Below, in pieces: positions 34,051 through 42,348 of a DNA stretch of 64,000 nt (positions within the stretch are counted from its first letter, which is position 1; the number at the start of each line of letters is the position of its first letter). This stretch comes from Actinoplanes couchii (GTDB lineage: Bacteria > Actinomycetota > Actinomycetes > Mycobacteriales > Micromonosporaceae), in NCBI RefSeq assembly GCF_016862075.1, contig NZ_BOMG01000035.1, forward strand, positions 124,001 through 188,000. The letters are read 5' to 3'. The notes below the pieces were generated by a model. That model did no database searches, had not been told where the DNA came from, and saw only the letters and a program-made list of their open reading frames with translations. Both the position numbers and the translations under genes were made by a program.

Positions 34051-34728
34051 TCAAAAAAGCGTAACTTTCGTGTCCGCATCGATCAGCTCCGGACCGTTGT
34101 TGCGCACATTGCCGACCGCCGGGCCGACCGGGCGCACCTCGATCGCGTCCAGATCACTCGCGGACAGCGGGCGCAACAACTCCGCCGCGTCCCCGCCACC
34201 GGCCAGCCAGTCGCCCCAGCGGTCGGCCGGCAGGATCAGCGGCATCCGCTCGTGCACCTTCGTCAGCCCGCCCAGCGCGGCCGTGGTGATCACGCTGCAG
34301 GTGAGCACCGACTCCGGCCCCCACGCCGACCAGATCCCGGCGAACGCCAGCGTCGAACCGTCCGCCGGGGTCATGTAGAACGCCTGCTTCTGCTTGCCGT
34401 CCCGCACCCACTCGAACCAGCCGTCAGCCGGAACCAGACAGCGGCGCTTGGCGAACGACGGCGCGAACGACCGCAGCTCGGTGACCGTCTCGGCACGTGC
34501 GTTGATCATGCGGCCGCCGGCCTTCAGATCCTTGGCCCAGTGCGGGACCAGCCCCCAGAGCGCGGTGTCCAGCACCCGGCCGTCGTGCTCGGCCGACATC
34601 CGGACGAGCGGAACCGCACTGGTGGGCGCGACGTTCCAACTGGCACGCAACGGCTCGGCCACATCGACCGCCTCGAACAGCTGGCTCAGGTCGGCGTTGC
34701 TCTTGGTGGTCGCATATCGCCCGCACAT
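34051..34728 (-). CDS. SRAP (SOS response-associated peptidase/HMCES) protein
   Basis: A 225-residue SRAP-domain protein that shields abasic sites in single-stranded DNA by a covalent link through Cys2. The start MCGRYATTK leaves the catalytic cysteine at the N-terminus after Met removal. Other motifs are RASWNVAPTS, WGLVPHWAKD, MINARAETVTE, CLVPADGWFEW and the histidine in VHERMPLIL. In M. tuberculosis an SRAP gene (Rv3226c) also lies next to aroA. It diverges from aroA across 233 bp. Confidence 0.95.
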   Translation of the reverse strand: MCGRYATTKSNADLSQLFEAVDVAEPLRASWNVAPTSAVPLVRMSAEHDGRVLDTALWGLVPHWAKDLKAGGRMINARAETVTELRSFAPSFAKRRCLVPADGWFEWVRDGKQKQAFYMTPADGSTLAFAGIWSAWGPESVLTCSVITTAALGGLTKVHERMPLILPADRWGDWLAGGGDAAELLRPLSASDLDAIEVRPVGPAVGNVRNNGPELIDADTKVTLF

Positions 34729-34961
34729 AAGCGGCAGGTTACGCCGCCCACAAGCCCCTCGTCCGCCCCGAAACCCCCGACCCGGCACCACCACCCACTC
34801 GCGCCGATGGGCCGAACCGGGCGCCCGAAGGACAGCGCTGCCGGCGGGCCGGATCAGGCGGATCGGCGGCGATGGCGGGATGGGGCGGCGGGGATGACGG
34901 GGTGGGGACTTGCCGTGTGTGGGTGGGTGGGGGTGTCGGGGGTGGGCGGCAGAATGGGGGC

Positions 34962-36263
34962 GTGACTGCTGAACTCCGTCCCTGGCTCGCTCCGTCCTCC
35001 ACCGGGCCGGTCACGGCTGCCGTGCGGCTGCCCGGCTCCAAGTCGATGACCGCCCGGGCCCTGATTCTGGCCGCGCTCGCTGACGGGCCCTCGGTGATCG
35101 AGGCGCCGCTGCGGGCCCGGGACACCGAGCTGATGGCCGCCGGTCTGCGGGCGATCGGTGTCGCGGTGGACACCACCGACGACAGCCGCTGGACGGTGAC
35201 TCCCGGACCGTTGCGTGGGCCGGCCCGGATCGACGTGGGGCTGGCCGGCACCATCACCCGGTTCCTGCCGGCGGCGGCCGCACTGGCCGAGGGTGTGGTC
35301 GAGTTCGACGGCGACCCGCACATGCGCAAGCGGCCGCTGCGCCCGATCGTGGCGGCGCTGCGTGCGATCGGCGTGACGATCGACGCGTCGCCGATCGACG
35401 GCCTGCCGCTGACCGTGCACGGGTCGGGTGCGGTCGAGGGCGGCACGGCGGTGATCGACGCGTCGGCGTCCAGCCAGTTCGTCTCGGGTCTGCTGCTGTC
35501 CGCGGCCCGGTTCACCAAGGGCCTGACGCTGCGGCACGAGGGCCCGCCGGTGCCGAGCGCCCCGCACCTGCGGATGACCACGCACATGCTGCGGGCGGCG
35601 GGTGTGGTGGTCGACGACAGCGTGCCGGACGTGTGGACGGTCGAGCCGGGACCGCTGAGCGGCCGCACCTGGACGATCGAGCCGGACCTGTCCGGGGCGG
35701 CGCCGTTCTTCGCGGCGGCCGCGGTCACCGGTGGCGCGGTCACCCTGGCCGGGTGGCCGGCGCAGAGCTGGCAGCCGGTGGAGCAGGCGATCGGGATCTT
35801 CCGGTCGCTGGGCGCCGAGGTCACCCGATCGGCGGAGGGCCTGACCGTGCGGGGCACCGGCACGCTGCGCGGCATCACCGCCGACCTGTCCGAGGTGGGC
35901 GAGCTGACCCCGGTGGTGGCGGCGCTGGCCGCGCTGGCCGAGGGGCCGTCCGAGCTGCGCGGGGTGGAGCACATCCGGGGCCACGAGACGGACCGGATCA
36001 CCGCGCTCGCCACCGAGCTGGGCAAGGTGGGCGCCCGGGTGACCGAGTTCCCGGACGGGCTGCGGATCGAGCCGGGGCCGCTGCGCGGGGCCGCCTTCGA
36101 GACCTACGCCGACCACCGGATGGCGCACGCGGCCGCGGTGATCGGACTCTCCGTGCCGGGCGTCGACCTCACCGACGTAGGTTGTACGTCGAAGACGTTG
36201 CCCGAGTTCCCGGAACTCTGGGCGGGACTCGTGGCGAACGGAGTTGGATCTGCCTCCGCGTAA
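34962..36263 (+). CDS. aroA: 3-phosphoshikimate 1-carboxyvinyltransferase (EPSP synthase)
   Basis: A 433-residue shikimate-pathway enzyme. Motifs are VRLPGSKSMTARALILAALA, VGLAGTITRFLPA, HMRKRPLRPI, ASSQFVSGLLL, RGHETDRITAL and TYADHRMAHAAAV. The GTG start is preceded by a G-rich stretch rather than a clear Shine-Dalgarno. It overlaps rsgA by 20 bp, a conserved pairing in actinobacteria. Normal family length. Confidence 0.96.
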   Translation: MTAELRPWLAPSSTGPVTAAVRLPGSKSMTARALILAALADGPSVIEAPLRARDTELMAAGLRAIGVAVDTTDDSRWTVTPGPLRGPARIDVGLAGTITRFLPAAAALAEGVVEFDGDPHMRKRPLRPIVAALRAIGVTIDASPIDGLPLTVHGSGAVEGGTAVIDASASSQFVSGLLLSAARFTKGLTLRHEGPPVPSAPHLRMTTHMLRAAGVVVDDSVPDVWTVEPGPLSGRTWTIEPDLSGAAPFFAAAAVTGGAVTLAGWPAQSWQPVEQAIGIFRSLGAEVTRSAEGLTVRGTGTLRGITADLSEVGELTPVVAALAALAEGPSELRGVEHIRGHETDRITALATELGKVGARVTEFPDGLRIEPGPLRGAAFETYADHRMAHAAAVIGLSVPGVDLTDVGCTSKTLPEFPELWAGLVANGVGSASA

Positions 36264-37356
36264 ACGGGAGTACGACGAGGACGACGTCCGGATTCGTCCG
36301 GGTAAGTCGTCCCGGCCGCGTACCCGGACCCGACCGAAACACGACGATGCCGTCGACGCCCTGGTCATCACCGTGGACCGGGGCCGGTACGGCTGTGTCC
36401 GCGAGGACACCGGCGACCTCGACGTGATCACCGCGATGCGGGCCCGGGAGCTGGGCCGCAAGTCGGTGGTGGTGGGCGACCGGGTGGCCCTGGTCGGGGA
36501 CTCGTCCGGTGATGCGGGCACGCTGGCCCGGATCGTGCGGATCAGCGAGCGGACGTCGGTGCTGCGCCGCACCGCGGACGACGACGACACCACTCCGGAG
36601 GGCCGGCTGGAGCGGGTGGTGGTCGCCAACGCCGATCAGCTGGTCATCGTGAGCGCGCTGTCCGACCCGCCGCCGCGGACCGGGTTCATCGACAGGTGCC
36701 TGGTGGCGGCGTACGACGCGGATGTCGAGCCGTTGCTCTGTCTCACCAAGTCCGATCTGGCCGGCCCGGAGCAGGTGCTGGACTACTACGCCGAGCTGGA
36801 CCTGCCGTACGTGCTGGTCGGTCCGGGCAGTGATCTGGACGAGTTGCGGGACCGGCTGGCCGGGCGGATCTCGGTAATGGTCGGCCACTCCGGCGTCGGC
36901 AAGTCGACGCTTGTCAACCGGCTGGTGCCGGACGCGCTGCGGGCGGTCGGCGTGGTCAGCGCGATCGGCAAGGGCCGGCACACGTCGACAAGCGCGGTGG
37001 CCCTGCGACTGCCGTCGGTCGGAAAAGGCGGATCAGTCGATAAAGCCGGCCCGGGCAAAAAGGCCGGCAAGGGGAAGGATCCGGGCTGGATCGTCGACAC
37101 GCCGGGGATCCGGAGTTTCGGGCTGGCCCACGTGAGTGCGGAGAGCCTGCTGCACGGTTTCCCCGACCTGGTCGAGGGCACCCTGGAGGACCAGCCGAAC
37201 TGTGGTCACACGGCCGCCGACACCGGCTGCACCCTGGACGCGTGGGTGGCGGATGGCCGGGCCGACGAGCGCCGGCTGGCGTCGTACCGCAGGCTGCTGG
37301 CATCGAGGGCCGGCGACGGTGACTGGCGGGACCAGCCCGAGGCCGATCTCAAGTAG
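36244..37356 (+). CDS. rsgA: Ribosome small-subunit-dependent GTPase RsgA
   Basis: A 370-residue circularly permuted GTPase that helps mature the 30S subunit. The N-terminal OB domain is followed by G4 (LLCLTKSDL), the P-loop GHSGVGKSTL, SAIGKGRHTSTSAVAL (switch I) and DTPGIRSFGL (G3). The C-terminal zinc domain has NCGHTAADTGC. A Lys/Gly-rich insertion of about 20 residues (VGKGGSVDKAGPGKKAGKGK) sits between switch I and G3. TTG 36244 is the only start that keeps the N-terminal basic segment; it lies inside aroA. Confidence 0.94.
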   Translation: MDLPPRKREYDEDDVRIRPGKSSRPRTRTRPKHDDAVDALVITVDRGRYGCVREDTGDLDVITAMRARELGRKSVVVGDRVALVGDSSGDAGTLARIVRISERTSVLRRTADDDDTTPEGRLERVVVANADQLVIVSALSDPPPRTGFIDRCLVAAYDADVEPLLCLTKSDLAGPEQVLDYYAELDLPYVLVGPGSDLDELRDRLAGRISVMVGHSGVGKSTLVNRLVPDALRAVGVVSAIGKGRHTSTSAVALRLPSVGKGGSVDKAGPGKKAGKGKDPGWIVDTPGIRSFGLAHVSAESLLHGFPDLVEGTLEDQPNCGHTAADTGCTLDAWVADGRADERRLASYRRLLASRAGDGDWRDQPEADLK

Positions 37357-37425
37357 GCCCCGAAGTTGATCTCGAATAGGACCGGCGACGGGCGGCGGGC
37401 GCGGTTGATGGGCTAACTTTCCGGC

Positions 37426-38226
37426 ATGGCCGGATATGCCGATGATCTTGCGCTTGCCCACATCCTCGCCGACTCGGCCGACGCCATCTCGATGGCGCGG
37501 TTCCGGGCGCTGGATCTGAAGGTCGAGTCGAAACCCGACCTGACCCCGGTGTCCGACGCGGACACCGCGGTGGAGAAGGCGATCCGCGCGACGCTGGCCC
37601 GGGCCCGGCCGCGGGACGGGGTGCTCGGCGAGGAGTTCGGGCGGACCACCGCGACGGCCGGCCCCGGCAACCGTTACTGGGTGATCGACCCGATCGACGG
37701 CACCAAGAACTTCGTCCGCGGCGTGCCGATCTGGGCCACCCTGATCGCGCTGATGGAGGGTGACACCCCGGTCGCCGGGCTGGTCTCCGCCCCGGCGCTG
37801 GGCCGCCGCTGGTGGGCCGGGCGCGGGCTGGGCGCCTTCGCCGGCCGCAACCAGCACTCGGCGACCCGGATCAGCGTGTCGTCGGTGCGGAAGATGACCG
37901 ACGCCAGCTTCTGTTACGCGAGCCTGAACGGCTGGGCCGAGAACGGCCGCCTGGAGCAGATGATGGACATCCTGCTGGGGGTGTGGCGCAGCCGGGCCTA
38001 CGGTGACTTCTACGGCTACATGCTGCTGGCCGAGGGCGCCCTGGACGCGATGGCCGAGCCGGAGCTGTCGCTGTGGGACATGGCCGCGCTGATCCCGATC
38101 GTGACCGAGGCGGGCGGCAAGATCACCGACCTGGACGGACGGCCGACCGCGGACAACAGTTCGGTGGTCGGTACCAACGGCCTGCTGCACGAAAGTGTGC
38201 TGACGGCGCTGGCCCGGCGTAACTGA
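37426..38226 (+). CDS. hisN: Histidinol-phosphatase (inositol monophosphatase family, HisN-like)
   Basis: A 266-residue Mg-dependent phosphatase. The metal-binding motifs are VLGEEFG, VIDPIDGTKNFVRG and SLWDMAALIPIVTEAGG. The sequence is closer to the actinobacterial HisN group than to SuhB, judging by NFVRGVPIWATLIAL. It would dephosphorylate histidinol phosphate in histidine synthesis, but general inositol-phosphatase activity is possible. It follows rsgA by 69 bp with the same orientation. Confidence 0.88.
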   Translation: MAGYADDLALAHILADSADAISMARFRALDLKVESKPDLTPVSDADTAVEKAIRATLARARPRDGVLGEEFGRTTATAGPGNRYWVIDPIDGTKNFVRGVPIWATLIALMEGDTPVAGLVSAPALGRRWWAGRGLGAFAGRNQHSATRISVSSVRKMTDASFCYASLNGWAENGRLEQMMDILLGVWRSRAYGDFYGYMLLAEGALDAMAEPELSLWDMAALIPIVTEAGGKITDLDGRPTADNSSVVGTNGLLHESVLTALARRN

Positions 38227-38265
38227 CCGGCATGATCGACCTCATCGGTGGGTAGTCGACGGGTC

Positions 38266-38808
38266 ATGCGAGACAACGACTACCCGGCCGAGGTGACCGA
38301 TCCGGAGGCGTCCGGTCTGCCGGACACCGCCGACGACGATTCCACGGCCTACGACGAGGTCAACAGCTCACGGTGGGCGGACGGGCCGGATCCGGCCGCG
38401 CTCGCCGGGACGGGCCCGGGCGGCTCCGGCCGGTTCGGTGACACTCCCGAGGAGGCGCTGCAGGGCGAAGGCCTGGACCGCCGGCTGCGGCAAGAGGAGC
38501 CGGACTTCGGCGCCGAGCCGCGGCAGTCGTCCGAGGAGACCGTCGGCAGCTCCGAGGAGCGCGAGTTCGACCGGGACGTGTGGAGCCCCAGCCCCACCTC
38601 CGACCCGGACTCGCCGATCTCGCTGTACGACGACGGCCAGCTCGACGGGGACTCGCCCCGGCCGGTCGGCCGCCTGGTCGCGCCGGACGAGGGTTCCGGG
38701 TGGGACGACGAGGCGGAGAGTGTCGCCTACGACGCGGGTGCGGCAGGTGGCGGCGCCAGCGCCGAGGAGCTGGCGATGCACGAGACCCGGGCACCGGGAT
38801 TCGACTGA
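38266..38808 (+). CDS. DUF5709 family protein
   Basis: A 180-residue acidic, probably disordered cytoplasmic protein. It contains SGLPDTADDDSTAYDEV, ADGPDPAAL, EREFDRDVW and the terminal AEELAMHE block. The pattern is recognised as DUF5709, a widespread actinobacterial family of unknown role. ATG 38266 was chosen over an upstream in-frame start because it begins the conserved MRDNDYP block. No membrane segment. Confidence 0.82.
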   Translation: MRDNDYPAEVTDPEASGLPDTADDDSTAYDEVNSSRWADGPDPAALAGTGPGGSGRFGDTPEEALQGEGLDRRLRQEEPDFGAEPRQSSEETVGSSEEREFDRDVWSPSPTSDPDSPISLYDDGQLDGDSPRPVGRLVAPDEGSGWDDEAESVAYDAGAAGGGASAEELAMHETRAPGFD

Positions 38809-38877
38809 GCCCGCGCCAGATCACGATCCGGTCACAGGGGCTTGCCGGAGGTGTCGCCGGTTCCGCAGAGTGCCCTC

Positions 38878-39603
38878 GTGAAGTGGGCGATCGTCATCAT
38901 GGCACTGGCGGTGACCGGTGCCCCCGCGGTCGCAAAAGCCCCCGCGGTCGCAAAAGCCTCGGCGGTCCAGAAAGCAGACACGGCCGACAAGGTCGTGATC
39001 GACGACGACTTCACCACCGGGCCCGACACCGCGGTCTGGTCGGTGGGGTCGGCCCGGCTGGACGGCTCCGGCCGGCTGGTGCTGGGTTCGATGATGCGGA
39101 CCACGAAGACCTTCGGTCAGGCGTACGGCCGGGCCGAAGTGAAGGTCCTGATGAACCGGGCCGACGAGCCCTGGCGTGCGATCGGGGTCGTCGACGGCGA
39201 GGGGCGGAGTCTGGAGGGGACGGTCGACGTGCTCGACGCGTCGCCGGTCGGTGGCGGCGCGTTCCACTCGTACGCGCTCGCCTGGACCCCGACGACGATC
39301 ACCTGGACGATCGACGGCCACCCGGTGCAGCGGTTCACCCCGGTGACGAAGGTGCCGTACTCGGTGGTGCTGGGGCTGGGCTCGGGCGACCGCCGGTCGT
39401 CGGGCATGGTCGTGGACCGGGTGACGGTCACCGTGCGGGTGACTGTCGCCCCGGAGTCGGCGCCGCGGTGGCGGGCGTTCACGGCGTACACGCCCGGCCA
39501 GTTCGTCGAGTACGACGACGTGATCTACCGGGTCCGCGAGAAGCACACCTCGTTACCCGGCTGGCAGCCCACCCTGGTGCCGGACCTGTTCAAAAAGGTC
39601 TAG
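38878..39603 (+). CDS. Secreted GH16-like protein with CBM5/12, catalytic acids apparently lost
   Basis: A 241-residue exported protein. A signal peptide (about residues 1-21, VKWAIVIMALAVTGAPAVAKA) is followed by a short Ala/Lys linker. The GH16-like fold shows MRTTKTFGQAYGRAEVKVLM and FHSYALAWTPTTITWTIDGH. The family catalytic motif ExDxxE reads TVDVLD here, lacking both glutamates. The C-terminal 45 residues (WRAFTAYTPGQFVEYDDVIY and GWQPTLVPDLF) form a CBM5/12 chitin/cellulose-binding domain. It probably binds rather than cleaves polysaccharide. The TAG stop is supplied by the palindromic element that follows. An upstream GTG at 38851 is possible. Confidence 0.78.
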   Translation: MKWAIVIMALAVTGAPAVAKAPAVAKASAVQKADTADKVVIDDDFTTGPDTAVWSVGSARLDGSGRLVLGSMMRTTKTFGQAYGRAEVKVLMNRADEPWRAIGVVDGEGRSLEGTVDVLDASPVGGGAFHSYALAWTPTTITWTIDGHPVQRFTPVTKVPYSVVLGLGSGDRRSSGMVVDRVTVTVRVTVAPESAPRWRAFTAYTPGQFVEYDDVIYRVREKHTSLPGWQPTLVPDLFKKV

Positions 39604-39767
39604 GTCCTGTGTGGCAGACCCCGTGGGGCTACGGCGTGGCCCAGGTGGTGGCTGGCGCCAGCCGGACAAAGGCCACATACAACACCGGTATGCGACCTTT
39701 GTCCGGCTGGCGCCAGCCACCACCTGGACCTCGCCTCGCTCCCGCGGGGTCTGCCACACAGGACCTA
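39601..39767. mobile_element. 167-bp palindromic MITE-like element, copy B
   Basis: The same element as at 3790-3956, in the opposite orientation and with the same length. The ends are TAGGTCCTGTGTGG and its complement. The core is a perfect 32-bp inverted repeat (39641-39672 with 39696-39727) around a 23-nt loop. The left end supplies TAG to the GH16-like gene, and the right end supplies TAG to the convergent small membrane-protein gene. As RNA it would fold into a very stable hairpin, so it may act as a bidirectional terminator. Confidence 0.8.
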
Positions 39768-40001
39768 GCGCTTCCGGCGACGGGTGATCAGGTAGACGAT
39801 CACCACCGCGCCGACCACCACGGCCAGGCAGCAGAACATCCCGAAGAACAGGAAGCCGCCGCCGCCCCGGGACCGGCGCACCGCGGCCAGCGCCGGCTCG
39901 GCATCGGCTGCCCAGGCCTGGGCCGGGAACACCACGTTCACGGTCACGACGGCCAGCGCCACGGCGAACCATTTCTTCAGCTTTCCCACCATCTCACTCA
40001 T
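39765..40001 (-). CDS. Small exported/membrane protein
   Basis: A 78-residue protein with a signal-like segment (WFAVALAVVTVNVVFPAQAW) ending in AWA, a short Gly/Arg-rich region (RRSRGGGG), then a membrane helix (FFGMFCCLAVVVGAVVIVYL) and a basic tail ITRRRKR. It is probably a single-pass protein with a cytoplasmic C-terminus. The start is uncertain between 40010, 40001 and 39992. It diverges from malQ; its TAG stop is the end of the palindromic element. No family recognised. Confidence 0.62.
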   Translation of the reverse strand: MSEMVGKLKKWFAVALAVVTVNVVFPAQAWAADAEPALAAVRRSRGGGGFLFFGMFCCLAVVVGAVVIVYLITRRRKR

Positions 40002-40053
40002 GTGCCCCATGCTGGCCGATGTACGCAACGTAATGCCCACGAGGGGGGTTCGG

Positions 40054-41994
40054 ATGGACGCGGATCTGGTGGCCTTGGCCGAGGCGCACGGGGTGGCCAC
40101 CCGGTACGAGAATTGGCAGCGCCTCGACACCGAGGTGGCCGACGAGTCGGTGATCGGCGTGCTCGGCATGCTGGGTGTCGACGCGAGCACCCCGGCGGCG
40201 GTCGAACGGTCGCTGGCCGAGGCCCGGCGCCGGGCCGGTGACGACCGGCTGCCCGCCACGATCGTGCTGCGCGCCGGAGCGGACCGGGAGCTGCCCGCCC
40301 CGGCCGAGCTGACATTGGAGGACGGCACCACCCGATCGGTGGACCGGCTGACCGGGGATCTGCCGCTGGGCTGGCACCGGCTGCGCTGCCGGGATCAGGA
40401 GGTCACCCTGGTGGTGGTCCCGGTCGAGTTGCCGGAGCCGCCGGACACCTGGGGCTGGATGCTGCAGCTCTACACCCTGCACTCGGCCGGGTCGTGGGGC
40501 ATGGGCGACCTGGGTGACCTACGGGATTTCGTGACCGGGTCGGCGGGCGCCGGGATGGTGGTGCTGAACCCGCTGCACGCGATCACCCCGGTGGCGCCGG
40601 TGCCGGCGTCGCCGTACTCGCCGTCCAGCCGCCGGTTCGCGAACCTGCTGTACCTGCGGATCGCCGACACCGCCGAGTACCAGCGGGCGGATCCGGATCT
40701 GCAGAAGCGGGTGGATGATCTGCGGCCGGACACCGCGGAGCTGATCGACTACAACGCGGTTTTCCGGGCCAAGACGGCCGCGCTGGAGTTGCTCTGGCCG
40801 CTGGCCGGGCCGGTCGATCTGGACCGGGATCCCGGGCTGACCGACTTCGCCAGGTTCTGTGTGCTCGCCGAGGAGCACGGCGCGGACTGGCGGGAGTGGC
40901 CGGAGGAGCTGCGCCGCCCGGACAGTCCGGCGGTACGGGAGCTGCGCGGGGACCGGGTCGGCTTCCACATCTGGGTGCAGGACCTGCTGGAGGCCCAGTT
41001 CCAGGGGGTGTTCCGGGAGGCCCGGGACATGCCGATCGGGATCGTCTACGACCTGGCGGTGGCCGTGGAGCCGTCCGGCGCCGACAGCTGGCTGCTCCAG
41101 GACGTGCTGGCGATGGACGCCCGGATCGGTGCCCCGCCGGACGCGTTCAACCAGCTCGGCCAGGAGTGGGGTGGGGTGGCGTGGCGGCCGGACCGGCTGG
41201 TCGAGACCGGGTACGCCGCCTACCGGGACATGCTGCGGCGGATCTTCGGGTACGCCCGGGGCCTGCGGGTCGACCACGTGATGGGGCTGTGGCGGCTGTG
41301 GTGGGTGCCGGCCGGTCTCGGTCCGGCGAAGGGCACGTACGTGCACTACGACCCGGAGGCGATGCTGGGCATCCTGGCGCTGGAGGCGTCCCGGGCCGGT
41401 GCCGTGGTGATCGGCGAGGACCTGGGCACGGTTCTGCCGGTGGTGACCGAGGGGCTGCAGCGGACCAACATGCTCGGTTCGGCGGTGCTCTGGTTCACCC
41501 GGGACGACGACGGCGGGTACCGCCCGTCCGCCGGTTATCCGCGGAACGCCCTGGCCAGCGTCTCGACCCACGACCTGCCGACGGCGGCCGGGTTCCTGGC
41601 CGGTGAGCAGGTCGAGGTCCGCGCCGAGCTGGGCCAGCTGGCCGGCCCGGTGGAGCAGGAGTGGGCGTCCTGGCGCAAGGACCGGGGACAACTGCTGGAC
41701 CGGTTGCGGGCCGAGAAGCTGCTGCCCGAGGACGCCGATCCGGAGGCCGCGGTGACGGCGATGCACGAGTTCCTGGCCCGGACCCCGTGCCGGCTGGTCA
41801 CCGCCTCGCTGCACGACGTGCTGCTGGAGCGGCGGCAGCCGAACCTGCCCGGCACCTTCGAGGAGTACCCGAACTGGCGCATCCCGCTCGGCCGGGACCT
41901 GACCGAGGTGGTGGCCGACCCGCTGTTCCGGAAGGTGGCCGGGATCCTTCAGAGCCGCAGCGGCTCCGGCGGCGGGTCGTCGTCGATCGCGTAG
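40054..41994 (+). CDS. malQ: 4-alpha-glucanotransferase (amylomaltase)
   Basis: A 646-residue GH77 enzyme that transfers maltosyl units between alpha-glucans, used in maltodextrin and glycogen turnover. The N-terminal actinobacterial extension precedes the catalytic barrel: SAGSWGMGDLGDL, SPYSPSSRRFANLLYL, ARGLRVDHVMGLWRLWW (nucleophile Asp), GAVVIGEDLGTVLP (acid Glu), and STHDLPTAAGFL. The ATG follows GAGGGGGGTTCGG. Its 3' end overlaps a convergent small gene by 46 bp. No maltose operon is adjacent. Confidence 0.93.
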   Translation: MDADLVALAEAHGVATRYENWQRLDTEVADESVIGVLGMLGVDASTPAAVERSLAEARRRAGDDRLPATIVLRAGADRELPAPAELTLEDGTTRSVDRLTGDLPLGWHRLRCRDQEVTLVVVPVELPEPPDTWGWMLQLYTLHSAGSWGMGDLGDLRDFVTGSAGAGMVVLNPLHAITPVAPVPASPYSPSSRRFANLLYLRIADTAEYQRADPDLQKRVDDLRPDTAELIDYNAVFRAKTAALELLWPLAGPVDLDRDPGLTDFARFCVLAEEHGADWREWPEELRRPDSPAVRELRGDRVGFHIWVQDLLEAQFQGVFREARDMPIGIVYDLAVAVEPSGADSWLLQDVLAMDARIGAPPDAFNQLGQEWGGVAWRPDRLVETGYAAYRDMLRRIFGYARGLRVDHVMGLWRLWWVPAGLGPAKGTYVHYDPEAMLGILALEASRAGAVVIGEDLGTVLPVVTEGLQRTNMLGSAVLWFTRDDDGGYRPSAGYPRNALASVSTHDLPTAAGFLAGEQVEVRAELGQLAGPVEQEWASWRKDRGQLLDRLRAEKLLPEDADPEAAVTAMHEFLARTPCRLVTASLHDVLLERRQPNLPGTFEEYPNWRIPLGRDLTEVVADPLFRKVAGILQSRSGSGGGSSSIA

Positions 41995-42287
41995 AGCATC
42001 GGGTGCAGCGGCAGGTAGGTGTGCGGTTCCCGGCAGTGTGCCGGGGGCAGCAGTGACGAGCGGTGGACCGGGTGTTCGTGGCAGTGCCGCAGCGCCCGGT
42101 TCATCGCGTCCTCGTGGTGGCGCCCGCCGCCGTACTCGCCGCAGCCGGTGCAGTCCCACCGCCAGAACGGCGCGCCCTCGTCGGACAGGCGCCGGCGGAT
42201 CTGCAGGGGCGGGCGGGCCGGTGGCAGGAACGGCATCGGCGGCCGGCGCCGTGCGTCGATGAGTTCGGCAAGCAGGTTGCTCGACAT
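41949..42287 (-). CDS. Hypothetical Cys/His-rich small protein
   Basis: A 112-residue protein with a central FWRWDCTGCGEYGGGRHHED and NRALRHCHEHP, giving a plausible zinc site (CxxC followed by HxxH and CH). The N-terminus is Pro/Arg-rich. The start ATG opens MSSNLLAELIDARR. It converges with malQ and overlaps its last 46 bp. No family is recognised; a zinc-binding role is suggested only by residue spacing. Confidence 0.6.
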   Translation of the reverse strand: MSSNLLAELIDARRRPPMPFLPPARPPLQIRRRLSDEGAPFWRWDCTGCGEYGGGRHHEDAMNRALRHCHEHPVHRSSLLPPAHCREPHTYLPLHPMLYAIDDDPPPEPLRL

Positions 42288-42348
42288 GGTGTCAGTGTGT
42301 ATCGCCCCAGGTGTCACTGGATAGGCGTTTTAGCGGATATCGCCGGAT

